A program made the position numbers and the translations under genes. DNA of 64,000 nt, from contig NZ_VUMH01000004.1 in assembly GCF_009696265.1 (NCBI RefSeq), positions 62,001 to 126,000 on the forward strand. The letters are read 5' to 3'. The notes under the pieces are model-generated. The model made no database searches. It was not told where the DNA came from and saw nothing but the letters and a program-made list of their open reading frames with translations. Shown here in pieces: positions 34,363 to 42,986 of the stretch. Numbering within the stretch: position 1 is the first letter of the stretch; every line of letters begins with the position of its first letter. Source of the DNA: Desulfovibrio porci. Its GTDB lineage: Bacteria > Desulfobacterota > Desulfovibrionia > Desulfovibrionales > Desulfovibrionaceae.

Positions 34363-35613
34363 TTACAGCAAAAAAGCCAGAAACGGCAGCACCAGCGTCA
34401 GACAGATCACCCAGAGCAGCAATTCCCTGAACGTGCCGTCCACATCGTCGGCTTCAGCCAGAATCAGGGCGCCGCCGATGTGAAAAGGGCTGGCCGCCAT
34501 GACCGCGATGCTGCCGGAAAGCAGGGCCAGCTGCATATTCGCCAGCAAGGGCTGAACAACGCTCCCCATGGACTTGATGGCTACCGGAATCACAAGACCC
34601 AGCACCGCCACGGAGGAAGATTCAAAATTGGCGATGATGGTTCCCAGCAGGCTGATTCCGTAGCGGACCAGGGATGGATTTTCCATACCCGCCAGCGTTG
34701 CGCCGATGGCATGCAGCACGCCCATTTTTTCCAGCAGGCCTACATACAGCAGCACGCCGCCGATCATCAGGGCAATGCCCCACGGCAGTTTGGCGATGGC
34801 CTGCTTGCCGTTGGTGCGGAAGATGATCTGCAGGACCATGCCTATTGCGAAGGCCGTCAGACCCACGTCAAAACGCCGCAGCACCAGCATGATGAAACAC
34901 AGCACGGCCGCCAGGCAACACCATTGATAGGGCGTCAGACCGGAGCGCGCGGTTCCGCTCTCTTCCGCCCGGCTGGGAACCGGAACCGCCCCGGTCCGCC
35001 CGCCGCGCCTCAGCAGCTTCAGGCCGCCGAAGCAGAAAAAACCCGTCAGACCCACGGCCACGGCCAGGGCCGCCTGAAACAGAAAAAACTGCCCGCCGTC
35101 AAAAGCAATGCCGTTCTGAACCGCCTGCATGGCCACCAGATTGCCCCAGGGATTAAAGGGCGAGAATCCTCCGACACACGCCCCCTGAATGACCACTGTG
35201 CCCATCAGGCTGGCCCGGATGCTTTCGCGCCGGGCGATTTCCATGGCCACCGGAGTGGTGATGGCCAACGCGGCGGCGGGCAGAGCTCCCACGGCGCAGA
35301 TCACCGCCGTAAGAAAGCCCATGACCCAAGGCAGCAGAAAAGCCCTGCCGCGTGCCGTCCGCACCATTCCCGACACAAAGATATCAGCCAGCCCGCTTTC
35401 CTGCACATGATTCCATAAAAAGGCCACCCCGAGCACCAGAAGCACCAGTTTGGTGGGAAAACCGGCGTAAAGGCTTTTGACCGGCACCCCGGCGAACTCG
35501 GCCAGCGCGAAGGCGGCGGGAATCATGATCAGACCGAGGTTGATGCGCTGCCATAAGCTGACGGCGAATACCAGAGCCAGCCAGATCAAGGCGAGTATCT
35601 GCACTGTTGTCAT
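34363..35613 (-). CDS. SLC13/MatC-type carboxylate carrier
   Basis: A 416-residue membrane protein with 10-12 helices. The N-terminal part resembles the MatC dicarboxylate-carrier domain (LALIWLALVFAVSLWQRINLG, LVLLVLGVAFLWNHVQESG). It has an ion-transporter-like GALPAAALAITTPVAMEIA and a second inverted half ending in SGSIAVMAASPFHIGGALIL. ATG 35613 has AAGGAG 8 bases upstream. It lies downstream of the two aconitase-X genes on the same strand, 362 bases away. It probably imports the substrate of that enzyme; the substrate is not known. Confidence 0.82.
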   Translation of the reverse strand: MTTVQILALIWLALVFAVSLWQRINLGLIMIPAAFALAEFAGVPVKSLYAGFPTKLVLLVLGVAFLWNHVQESGLADIFVSGMVRTARGRAFLLPWVMGFLTAVICAVGALPAAALAITTPVAMEIARRESIRASLMGTVVIQGACVGGFSPFNPWGNLVAMQAVQNGIAFDGGQFFLFQAALAVAVGLTGFFCFGGLKLLRRGGRTGAVPVPSRAEESGTARSGLTPYQWCCLAAVLCFIMLVLRRFDVGLTAFAIGMVLQIIFRTNGKQAIAKLPWGIALMIGGVLLYVGLLEKMGVLHAIGATLAGMENPSLVRYGISLLGTIIANFESSSVAVLGLVIPVAIKSMGSVVQPLLANMQLALLSGSIAVMAASPFHIGGALILAEADDVDGTFRELLLWVICLTLVLPFLAFLL

Positions 35614-35670
35614 GCCTGCTTCTCCTTGAGTATATCCGCTTTGAATTTGCAACCACTCTCAAAGCCGACG

Positions 35671-35801
35671 GCCCTTCAACCTGTCGCTGCGGCCGCCCTG
35701 CCCAGCGGTACGCTCCTGACCCGCGGCGAATCCGTCCTTCTCCGTCCGGCTTCCGAACCGCCCGCAGCGGCACTGTTCGCTTCCGCGACCGGTTGAAGGG
35801 C
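35671..35801 (-). repeat. Long inverted repeat in the spacer between the aconitase-X genes and the carrier gene
   Basis: GCCCTTCAACCTGTCGC (35671-35687) pairs with GCGACCGGTTGAAGGGC (35785-35801), one mismatch in 17. A further GCTGCGG/CCGCAGC pair lies inside (35686-35692 with 35762-35768), and CAAAG/CTTTG lies outside. The spacer 35614-35975 holds no gene that I can support. The fold could be an intercistronic stabiliser, an attenuator or a small mobile palindrome. It resembles no riboswitch class I know. Confidence 0.55.
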
Positions 35802-35975
35802 TTTGGCGGCAGGCGTGAGACCCGTTCCACGCCGCCGCCGGAACAGTTACATATGTTCACTGCTCCATGTGCCTGAGCGGATTGCCCGCTGTTTCAAGGT
35901 ACGGAAACCGGCTGGAAAACCGGAAGAATTCCAGCTTGCCGCCGGTCCCGAAGCTGCGTTTTCCGGTGGACGGGG

Positions 35976-36383
35976 TCAGGACAATTTTTCGATGCGCAGC
36001 CGCGCCGGATCAACGCGGACGATATCGCCCGTGCGGAGCAGGTCCAGAGCGTCCGGCCGCCAGCCCTCGGTGATGGGGGTGCCCGCGAACACAGCCCCCT
36101 GAACCATGACGGGATTGAGCTTGCCGAAGACAAAAGCCCTGGGCGCGAAGCCCTTGCAGACCAGGTCGCGGAAGGCCCAGCCGCCGGCCACCCCGCCCTT
36201 GGCCGTGGGGATGACCAGAATTTTGTCCTTGATGGATTGCCCCTCCGCGCTGTGGCCCCGCCGGGAGATGATGCCGCTGGTGCGGTCCAGATCGTAACGC
36301 GGGCTGAAGCCTTCCCTGAACACGACAACCTGTCCGCTGACAGTCTTGCCCATAGCGCGGACGACAGTGATGATTTCGCTCAT
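35976..36383 (-). CDS. Aconitase X, small (swivel, DUF126) subunit
   Basis: A 135-residue protein of the AcnX swivel family: GKTVSGQVVVFREGFSPRY, the conserved SAEGQSIKDKILVIPTAKG with its GQS and T-x-K-G motif, and WRPDALDLLRTGDIVRVD. The serine and lysine region serves substrate binding, as in the aconitase swivel domain. ATG 36383 overlaps the large-subunit stop by 4 bases, so the two chains form one enzyme. Confidence 0.9.
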   Translation of the reverse strand: MSEIITVVRAMGKTVSGQVVVFREGFSPRYDLDRTSGIISRRGHSAEGQSIKDKILVIPTAKGGVAGGWAFRDLVCKGFAPRAFVFGKLNPVMVQGAVFAGTPITEGWRPDALDLLRTGDIVRVDPARLRIEKLS

Positions 36384-37636
36384 TGCAGCTCTCCTGTGCA
36401 GGCGATGTCCACGCACTGCGAAGTATGACGCAGCACGGTGTTGAAACGGTGGGCCGTGATGGTGTTGACGATCTTGCCGGAATTGGAAATCAGATTGATC
36501 CAGCCGTTCATCTTTCTGATATTGGACAGATTTTGCAGCAGGTAAAAACAGACGCCTTCCATCAGCTGTACGCCCGCCTCTTCCAGAGTCTGCGCGTAGC
36601 CCAGACGCCGGGCGTTGGACATGACGCTGTTGTTGGTGGTCACGAAAGCGTGCATGCCTCTGGCCACCTTGCGCCCCTGGAAAAGCTCCGCCAGGTGGCG
36701 CAGTTCAAAGATGGAAAGTTGCGGGCCGGAGAAAACGACCACATTTTCCGCGCCGTCCAGATAGGAATAGCTCTGATAAAGCCTGTCCAGGTCTTCCCCG
36801 GTGACGGTCATGGTTTTCTGCGGTTCCCGGCCGCCAAAGGCCTCCTCGCGGTTGCGGGCCTCGGGCGTGACGCCGACCATGTGATACATGGCCATGGAAC
36901 CGTAACTGGCCAAGGCGCAACCCAGGTGCTTGAGTTCGTCCGGCGTGGGACGCCGCCGCACGCCCTCGAAGACCGGCACGGCGAAATAATCCTGGTTGGG
37001 ATGCCCCACCAGCCTGCCCAGAGCGCCCCAGTCCGCCACATCCCGCATGTCGGCTTCCAGCCGCACCGCGATGGTGCCGCGTCGGCATGCGTCCAGGTGG
37101 AAACCATAGGCGGGCGTGCGCCCGGTGATGGCCGCCGAAAGGCTGGCATTGCCGGATTCGAAGTTGGCGCGCGCCCCGAAAATGGAATTGGCGGCAATGA
37201 CGGTGCCCGTGTCGCCCCAGGCCAGGTGCTCGCCCAGCGTCGGCTGATAGTAGGTCTGATAATTGATGCAGGAATCAATACGGATCATCCGCAGTTCTTC
37301 CAGCAGGCGCATGATCTCCTCTTCCTTGGCCATTTCGCCGCTGTCCTGCCCCAGACTCGCGGCGTAGCGCATGTCCATGCAGCGGGCGTTGGTGGTGGTG
37401 TCCACCGCGCAACGCCCACCCAGCCCCTTCAAACGCCGCAGGAAATCCAGCCCGCCGTCGCCGATCAGCTCAATGTCCGCCATGACATGCGCATTGGCGA
37501 TGGGCACGAACCGTTCGGCCTTGAAAAAATTTCCCACTTCAATCTGATAGGCCAGCGCCTCTTTGACGGCCTCTCCCTGTTCGCCGCGCAGCATGCCTTT
37601 TTCCTCATCCGTCAAGCGCATTGTTCCGGTATCCAT
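36380..37636 (-). CDS. Aconitase X, large catalytic (DUF521) subunit
   Basis: A 418-residue Fe-S dehydratase subunit. Family landmarks are LTDEEKGMLRGEQGEAVKEA, VPIANAHVMAD, TTTNARCMD, IDSCINYQTYYQPTLGEHLAWGD (with a cluster cysteine), ANSIFGARANFESG and SGPQLSIFELRHLAEL. Known AcnX enzymes are mevalonate-5-phosphate dehydratase (archaea, fused or split) and cis-3-hydroxy-L-proline dehydratase (bacteria). The linked carrier and GntR regulator favour a catabolic role on an imported hydroxy acid. AGGAGG sits 5 bases before ATG 37636. Confidence 0.92.
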   Translation of the reverse strand: MDTGTMRLTDEEKGMLRGEQGEAVKEALAYQIEVGNFFKAERFVPIANAHVMADIELIGDGGLDFLRRLKGLGGRCAVDTTTNARCMDMRYAASLGQDSGEMAKEEEIMRLLEELRMIRIDSCINYQTYYQPTLGEHLAWGDTGTVIAANSIFGARANFESGNASLSAAITGRTPAYGFHLDACRRGTIAVRLEADMRDVADWGALGRLVGHPNQDYFAVPVFEGVRRRPTPDELKHLGCALASYGSMAMYHMVGVTPEARNREEAFGGREPQKTMTVTGEDLDRLYQSYSYLDGAENVVVFSGPQLSIFELRHLAELFQGRKVARGMHAFVTTNNSVMSNARRLGYAQTLEEAGVQLMEGVCFYLLQNLSNIRKMNGWINLISNSGKIVNTITAHRFNTVLRHTSQCVDIACTGELQ

Positions 37637-37749
37637 ATCCGCCTCCTGTAGGGGTTGAAGGAGCGGCCGGATGGCCGCGCCGGTATTGACTTGGAAATGT
37701 TCATGTCCCGCCGGGCGCCATGAACGGTTTATTTATTTTCTTTTATCAT

Positions 37750-37770
37750 CATACAATAGCATACATTTTA
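37750..37770. promoter_or_regulatory. GntR operator candidate upstream of the aconitase-X operon
   Basis: CATACAATAGCATACATTT lies 114 bases before the large-subunit start. The same sequence with small changes occurs at 38754-38773 just upstream of the gntR gene, and nowhere else that I noticed. It contains ATACA twice, 10 bases apart, as expected for one helical turn. Confidence 0.65.
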
Positions 37771-37840
37771 TTCCAAAAAAAATTGGCCGCTAACATCACC
37801 ATTACCGCAATGGGTTTACCCCACTGCCCCCAAAAATCTC

Positions 37841-37902
37841 CGCTCTCCGCCAGGTATTCCCGGCGGCCGGGAACGCCGCTTCGCCAAGCTTCGCGGAGAG
37901 CG
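37841..37902 (-). terminator. Branched hairpin after the GntR gene
   Basis: CGCTCTCCGC (37841-37850) pairs perfectly with GCGGAGAGCG (37893-37902). Inside it TTCCCGG pairs with CCGGGAA (37857-37873). It lies 71 bases 3' of the gntR stop on the minus strand, with only AGATTTTTGGGG after it, so it may terminate gntR or separate it from the enzyme genes. Confidence 0.5.
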
Positions 37903-37972
37903 CCCAGGCATTATCCGGCCTTCGCACGGACGAGCCTGCTCCGGCAGAGAGGGCCATACAGAAACGGAGATT

Positions 37973-38740
37973 CTATACCTCCCCTTCCCTCAGGTTCACG
38001 CTGAGCCGGTAAATGTCCGGACGCAGAAAATGCGTCGTGAATTCCAGTGGATTGCCCGTTGCGTCCCTGGTGATGCGCTCCAGCACCAGCAGAGACGTGC
38101 TGGGGGACAGCTCCAAGAGGTCGCTGATATTTTTGGGCGCTTGTTCGCAACTGACCAGGAATTCCGACCCCGCCGGCTCCTGCCCGAATTTTTCCCGCAG
38201 CATTCTGTACACCGGGGTGGACTCCACATCCGCCGAGCTGATATGCCTGCCGATGGTAAACGGCAAACAGACTCGCGCAACGGCATGCGGAAGGCCGCGC
38301 GACACATAGAGGCGGTCGAAGCGCAGGATGGGTCGGGGCCAGCCACGCAACTTCTCCGGCAGCGACGCATCCCCTCCCAGCCAGCCGAAGTCGATCATCC
38401 GCGTTTGCACGTCCTCGCTGTTGCGCCGAAAAGTGTCCATAAAGGCCGAAACGCGGTCAATGGAGTGGATGATGCACGGCACGGCCCGCGCGATAAAGGT
38501 TCCCTTGCCGGGACTGCGCACCAGCAGGCCCTCTTCCACCAGGCGTTGCAGGGCCTTACGGATGGTGGAACGCCCCACCTGGAAAAAACGGGTCAGTTCG
38601 GCCTCCGTGGGGATGCGTTCGCCCGGGCTCATACCCATGAGATGGGCGCGCAATCGGTCCGCCGCCTGTTCATACAGGGAGCGGACGCTTTCGCGTTCCA
38701 GGCTTTCCATGGGCGGGAGCTGGCGGTCCGTTTTATTCAT
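37973..38740 (-). CDS. GntR-family regulator, HutC/UTRA type
   Basis: A 255-residue repressor. The winged-helix domain covers about 16-85 (SLYEQAADRLRAHLMGMSPGERIPTEAEL, RSTIRKALQRLVEEGLL, SPGKGTFIA). The UTRA effector domain covers about 100-250 (ILRFDRLYVSRGLPHAVARV, ISDLLELSPSTSLLVLERI). It precedes the aconitase-X genes on the same strand, and two matching operator candidates lie in front of itself and in front of those genes. The ligand is likely the imported hydroxy acid or a product. Confidence 0.9.
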   Translation of the reverse strand: MNKTDRQLPPMESLERESVRSLYEQAADRLRAHLMGMSPGERIPTEAELTRFFQVGRSTIRKALQRLVEEGLLVRSPGKGTFIARAVPCIIHSIDRVSAFMDTFRRNSEDVQTRMIDFGWLGGDASLPEKLRGWPRPILRFDRLYVSRGLPHAVARVCLPFTIGRHISSADVESTPVYRMLREKFGQEPAGSEFLVSCEQAPKNISDLLELSPSTSLLVLERITRDATGNPLEFTTHFLRPDIYRLSVNLREGEV

Positions 38741-38753
38741 CTTTCACCATCCG

Positions 38754-38773
38754 CATACAATAGAAGACATTTA
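38754..38773. promoter_or_regulatory. GntR operator candidate upstream of gntR
   Basis: CATACAATAGAAGACATTTA lies 14 bases before the gntR start and matches the site at 37750-37770 at 16 of 19 positions or better. Its position suggests negative autoregulation. Confidence 0.65.
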
Positions 38774-38843
38774 CTTTCTGATAGCCAGAGGGCGCGCGCC
38801 TGTCAAGCCCGGCTGAAAAATATTCTACTACACGCCGCCCGGC

Positions 38844-40145
38844 TCAGCAGCGGGCCAAGGGCAGTTCCTTCCAGTCTGTGGTCAGCCGGGGTGAACAATG
38901 CTCCCGGCGCATATGCCAGGGGGCCTCGCCCAGGCCCTGCGCGCCGAAGGTCACGGCATCCCGGCCGAAACGCCGGTTGATGGCGTCCAGGGAGTCCATC
39001 AGGCGTTCCCGCCGCCGCTGCCGTGCCGGATCTTCCGCCGCCAGCAGCCGGGCCTGGAGACGCTCCCTGTCCTCCAGATCAAAAAGCATGACCCCGGCCT
39101 TGGCATAGCCGAATCCCGGCCGGTAGATGCGTTCCAAGCCCTGCAATGCAGCGTGGATCAGGGCATGGCTGTCCGCCGTGGGTTCGGGAAAGCGCACCTG
39201 GAGCGTCTGGTCGTAAAACCGCGCGCTTTCATGGCGGGAGGTGCGAATGTGCACAGCCATGCCTCCGGCCACAAGGCTCTCCCGGCGCAGACGCGCCCCG
39301 GCCCGCGCCGCGAAACAGGAAAGGGCCTGGGCCAGCATTTCGCGTTTCCGGACTTTGTGCGCGAAGGAGCGCGAAGACATCAGGGCCTTGCGCGGCACGG
39401 GCGTGTTGTCTTCCCCGATGCAGGGCAGACCGCGCAGTTCCAGAGCCGTGCGCCAGCCCGCCACGGTAAGCCGCTTGCGCAGCCAGAGATCCCCGGCCCG
39501 CTTCAGATCCAGGGCCGTACAGACGCCCTCGGCGTGCAGCCGTTTGACCTGTCGGCGGCCCACGCCCCAGACTTCCCCCACAGGCGTCCGGGCCAGCACG
39601 GCGTCGATTTCCGCCTCGGGCCGGGCCAGGGAAAAGACCCCGCCGTATGCCGCCCTGCTTTTGGCCACGTAATTGGCCACCTTGGCCAGGGTGCGCGTTT
39701 CCGCCAGGCCGATGGACACGCTGATGCCGGTCCAGCGCAAAATAATGTCGCGCAGGGCGCGGCTGAATTCGGGCAGATTGGCGCGCAGGGGCGCATCCAG
39801 GCGCAGAAAGGCCTCGTCGATGGAATAGGGCTCCACCAGCGGGCAGTGCCGCTCCAGAATGGCGAGGATGCGCGTGGAAATATCGCCGTACAGGGCGTAG
39901 TTGGAGGAAAAAACCTCCACGCCCAGTTCCCTGAGCAAGGGACGGATCTTGAATTCCGGCGCGCCCATGGGAATGCCCAGCGCCTTGGCCTCGGCGGAGC
40001 GGGAAACGATGCAGCCGTCATTGTTGGACAGCACCACCACCGGGCGCGCGGCCAGATCCGGCCTGAACAGCTTTTCGCAGGAGGCGTAGAAGTTGTTGCA
40101 GTCCACCAGGGCCCAGAGCGGTTTCTTACAATTTGTGGACGACAT
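38844..40145 (-). CDS. umuC: DNA polymerase V catalytic subunit UmuC
   Basis: A 433-residue Y-family translesion polymerase. The palm motifs are ALVDCNNFYASCEKLFRPDL (start), VVLSNNDGCIVSRS and YSIDEAFLRL (catalytic Asp-Glu). A helix-hairpin-helix-like VWGVGRRQVKRLHAEGV and a little-finger domain with RSFAHKVRKREML follow. ATG 40145 overlaps the umuD end by 20 bases. Length and order match E. coli UmuC. Confidence 0.95.
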   Translation of the reverse strand: MSSTNCKKPLWALVDCNNFYASCEKLFRPDLAARPVVVLSNNDGCIVSRSAEAKALGIPMGAPEFKIRPLLRELGVEVFSSNYALYGDISTRILAILERHCPLVEPYSIDEAFLRLDAPLRANLPEFSRALRDIILRWTGISVSIGLAETRTLAKVANYVAKSRAAYGGVFSLARPEAEIDAVLARTPVGEVWGVGRRQVKRLHAEGVCTALDLKRAGDLWLRKRLTVAGWRTALELRGLPCIGEDNTPVPRKALMSSRSFAHKVRKREMLAQALSCFAARAGARLRRESLVAGGMAVHIRTSRHESARFYDQTLQVRFPEPTADSHALIHAALQGLERIYRPGFGYAKAGVMLFDLEDRERLQARLLAAEDPARQRRRERLMDSLDAINRRFGRDAVTFGAQGLGEAPWHMRREHCSPRLTTDWKELPLARC

Positions 40146-40581
40146 GGGTCACCACGCCCCAGATATGAACATATTCGTGCTCAGTGATGTCGATGGGCGA
40201 AAAGCGCGGATTTTCCGGAGCCAGCAGTACCCGGCTCCCGCGGCGCAGCAGGCGTTTGACGGTCAGTTCGCCGTCCAGGGCGGCAATGACCACCCGCTTG
40301 TGCCCGGCCTCCACCGAGCGGTCCACAATGAGCAGATCGCCGTCGTGGATGCCCGCGCCCAGCATGGAATCGCCGTGCGCGCGCAGAAAAAAGGTGGCCG
40401 CCTCATTGCGCACCAGGTATTCGTGCAGATCAAGCCTGCGGTCCAGATAGTCCTCCGCCGGGGAGGGAAAACCCGCTTCCACGGGCGAAAGATAGAGCGG
40501 CAGGCCCTCGCGTCCGCCGGGACGCGCCGGGGCCGACGCGCCCAGCAGCTCAAGGGCGGAGGAAAAGGACGGCATATCCAT
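40126..40581 (-). CDS. umuD: UmuD-type S24 self-cleaving subunit
   Basis: A 151-residue LexA-like protein that becomes active when RecA filaments stimulate its self-cleavage. The cleavage site is Ala-Gly in VEAGFPSPAEDY. The active site is Ser in HGDSMLGAGI and Lys in LTVKRLLRRGS. It is cotranscribed with umuC. No SOS box of a type I can assign was recognised in the 150 bases upstream. Confidence 0.93.
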   Translation of the reverse strand: MDMPSFSSALELLGASAPARPGGREGLPLYLSPVEAGFPSPAEDYLDRRLDLHEYLVRNEAATFFLRAHGDSMLGAGIHDGDLLIVDRSVEAGHKRVVIAALDGELTVKRLLRRGSRVLLAPENPRFSPIDITEHEYVHIWGVVTHVVHKL

Positions 40582-40734
40582 AGCTCATACATAGCGGCGG
40601 ACGCCCCGCCTGGCAACCTCCAGGCCCGCGCCCCGGCCCGCGCCGCATTGACGGCCCATGCCGGGCATTGTAGGTCTGAAAGGGAGAGTGAGGAATGCTG
40701 GGGAGAAGGCGCGCCGCCTTCAGTTGGAGAATAT

Positions 40735-41754
40735 ATGCATTTCGCGTCCCGGATCAAAAAAACTGCCGCCACAGCGGGCAGCGGCCTGCTGTTCGTCGTG
40801 GCCCTGACCACGCCCGTACTGTTGGGCGTGGCCCTGCAAGCGTTTTCCCTGGTTTCCACCGCCGCCTTCGGCGCCATGTTCGCCCTGCTCATCGCCCCCC
40901 GGCACGGCGCTCTGGCCCGCGTGACGGGCATCAGCATCGGCGGACTGCTGGTGGTGCTGGCCGCCGCTCTGGGCGTCGCCCTGCGGGGACGGCATGACCT
41001 TGTGCTGATTCTGCTTTTTCTGCTCAGCTGGCTGGCGGCCCTGCCCAGGCCGGATCAGGCCTACCTGAGCCTGATGGTCAAATATGTGGCCTCCTCCGTG
41101 CTGCTGACCTCGTTCGGCTTTTCCCCCTCTCCGCCCATGGCCCTGGCCTTTCTCGGCGGCATCGCGCTGGGTGTCTGCCTGAGCCTGGTGGCCATGATCT
41201 TTGAGGAGGAGGACGCCGCCACGCCGCTGGAGGAGTTCACGGCCTTTCTGCACGGGGCCACCAACGGCCGCCTGTTCGGCGTGGCCGTGCCGGTGACCGT
41301 GCTGCTCTCCACCCTGGCGGCGCGGCATTTCGCCTTCAGCGACCCGGCCTGGGTGGGCCTGACCGTGCTGTACGTGATGCACAGCGACGGCGCCACGGAA
41401 CTGTTCCGGATATGGGCCCGGACCTTGGGCACCCTGGCGGGCGTGCTGGTCGCCGCCGTGATCCTGTACAATGTGACCGACCCCCTGCACATCGCCGTGG
41501 GCATCGCCCTGGCGGCCTTCGCCATGCCTTTCGCCAAGGGGCATTACATATTGTTCAGTTTTGTCATCACCTGCGCGGTGCTGCTGCTCATCGACATTTC
41601 CATGCTTCGCATGGGCGGGGACATCCCCCTGCTGCGCTGGCGGCTCATTGATACGGTCATCGCCTGCGCCTGGGTGCTGGCCTCCAATCTCACGCTGCGC
41701 CTGATCCGCAGGCTGCGGCACAGGGGAGAAAGCCCGGCCCGACCGGCGGCCTGA
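40735..41754 (+). CDS. FUSC-like multispan membrane protein
   Basis: A 339-residue protein with about ten hydrophobic segments in two blocks of similar layout (about 12-160 and 190-330). Between them is an acidic loop (IFEEEDAATPLEEFTAFLHG). The second half has LAARHFAFSDPAWVGLTVLYVM and RIWARTLGTLAGVLVAAVIL, which is the FUSC (fusaric-acid-resistance/YccS) signature. The long cytoplasmic domains of typical FUSC exporters are absent. GGAG precedes ATG 40735. The substrate is unknown. Confidence 0.75.
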   Translation: MHFASRIKKTAATAGSGLLFVVALTTPVLLGVALQAFSLVSTAAFGAMFALLIAPRHGALARVTGISIGGLLVVLAAALGVALRGRHDLVLILLFLLSWLAALPRPDQAYLSLMVKYVASSVLLTSFGFSPSPPMALAFLGGIALGVCLSLVAMIFEEEDAATPLEEFTAFLHGATNGRLFGVAVPVTVLLSTLAARHFAFSDPAWVGLTVLYVMHSDGATELFRIWARTLGTLAGVLVAAVILYNVTDPLHIAVGIALAAFAMPFAKGHYILFSFVITCAVLLLIDISMLRMGGDIPLLRWRLIDTVIACAWVLASNLTLRLIRRLRHRGESPARPAA

Positions 41755-41771
41755 GACTTTTCCGCCACGCG

Positions 41772-41807
41772 AAACGCCCCCTGAACCTCACGCTCAGAGG
41801 GCGTTTT
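41772..41807. terminator. Bidirectional intrinsic terminator
   Basis: AAACGCCCCCTGA pairs with TCAGAGGGCGTTTT, one bulge, between the convergent FUSC-like and GntR/FCD genes. T-runs or A-runs flank both sides. Confidence 0.85.
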
Positions 41808-41848
41808 CAATCGCTTGACCGCCTCATCCCGTTTCCGCGTCCGGACTG

Positions 41849-42577
41849 TCAGCCCAGGTTATAAACCTTGCGGATGTGCCGCTCGTTGTACTTGAAATCC
41901 CAGTGTAGTTCCTTGAGCACATGCATGAGCTTTTCCCGCGAGCGGGCCTCAATGGCGTCCACAATCAAACCGTGCTCGGTCACGGCCGCCAGATACCAGT
42001 CCTGCACGAAATTCTTGCGCGGGAAATCCCAGAGCCGGTTCTTGATGGGGGTGAGAATGCGCTTGGCGAAAATATTGGGCGAGACTTCGAAAAAAATTTC
42101 GTGAAAGGCGTAATGCGTGCTGTCGTAAACGCTCATGTCGCCGCCCAGAATGGCCTCTTTCATTTCAGCGTTGAGCCGCCGCATCTCCGCGACGATTTCC
42201 GGCGTGTAAGCCTCCATGGAGGCGGCGATGACCGTGTACTCCAACCCGCCCATAATCTCGTACAGAAAGGGGAAATCCGCCAGTTCCAGCGTATTGATGA
42301 CCACCTTGCTGCGCGGGTGGATGGTCAGATAACCCTCGGCCTCCAACCGGATCAGCGAATCCCTGAGCGGGGTGCTGCTGATGCCCAGCTTTTGGCTGAT
42401 GGCCTTGAGATCCAGCACGCTGCCGGGCAGCAGCGCGCCCTGCTTCATCTGGCTCTGCAAATAGTCATAGACCAGCGCGCGGCTGGACAGATGTTCGTTT
42501 TTCCGTTCCCCAGCCAGGGCGGCACTCTTCCGGCGCGCATTTTTGCTGTTTTCGCCCTTTACGTCCTGTCTGGACAT
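41849..42577 (-). CDS. GntR-family regulator, FadR/FCD type
   Basis: A 242-residue regulator. The winged helix is at about 25-95 (SSRALVYDYLQSQMKQGALLPG, LGISSTPLRDSLIRLEAEGYL). The helical FCD domain is at about 105-230 with metal-ligand-type residues in STHYAFHEIFFE and VTEHGLIVDAIEARS. ATG 42577 has AAGGA 7 bases upstream. It is divergent from the TRAP-ureohydrolase operon, which it probably controls. Confidence 0.9.
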   Translation of the reverse strand: MSRQDVKGENSKNARRKSAALAGERKNEHLSSRALVYDYLQSQMKQGALLPGSVLDLKAISQKLGISSTPLRDSLIRLEAEGYLTIHPRSKVVINTLELADFPFLYEIMGGLEYTVIAASMEAYTPEIVAEMRRLNAEMKEAILGGDMSVYDSTHYAFHEIFFEVSPNIFAKRILTPIKNRLWDFPRKNFVQDWYLAAVTEHGLIVDAIEARSREKLMHVLKELHWDFKYNERHIRKVYNLG

Positions 42578-42714
42578 GAACCCATCCTTTTTACCATGCA
42601 TGAGCAGTTTCGTACCACGCCCCCAACGCCGCTTCAAGCGGCCGATGATGGCGGCGGGCCTGCCCACATCCGGCGGTCTGGCGCGTTTCGGATTTTCAAT
42701 AAAAAATATCTAAC

Positions 42715-42848
42715 TATTTTAGTATATTATCAATTAACAATTCCAATATCTTGCGGCAAGTGGAAAAAATGCGGCTGCGGGGCTTCCCTTTTGTCTGGAG
42801 TTTTGCCATGATGCTATCAACAGATGCATCAGTACATATTTTAGTATA
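42715..42848. promoter_or_regulatory. Two copies of a TATTTTAGTATA operator in the divergent control region
   Basis: The 12-base sequence TATTTTAGTATA occurs at 42715-42726 and again at 42837-42848, 122 bases apart in the same orientation. Both stand in A/T-rich surroundings unlike the local GC average. The control region 42578-42986 holds no gene. The sites are placed to serve the regulator gene and the TRAP operon respectively. Confidence 0.6.
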
Positions 42849-42986
42849 AACATCTAGGCTCGCCCCATTTCCGTTCGACGGATATCAAACACGGCGGACA
42901 ATCCCATCAGCCCTTGCGGCGGCGTTGCGGTGTTCCAGCGTGCGACAGGCCCCGCCTTTCGCCCCACCCATACAAGGAGGCTCAAG

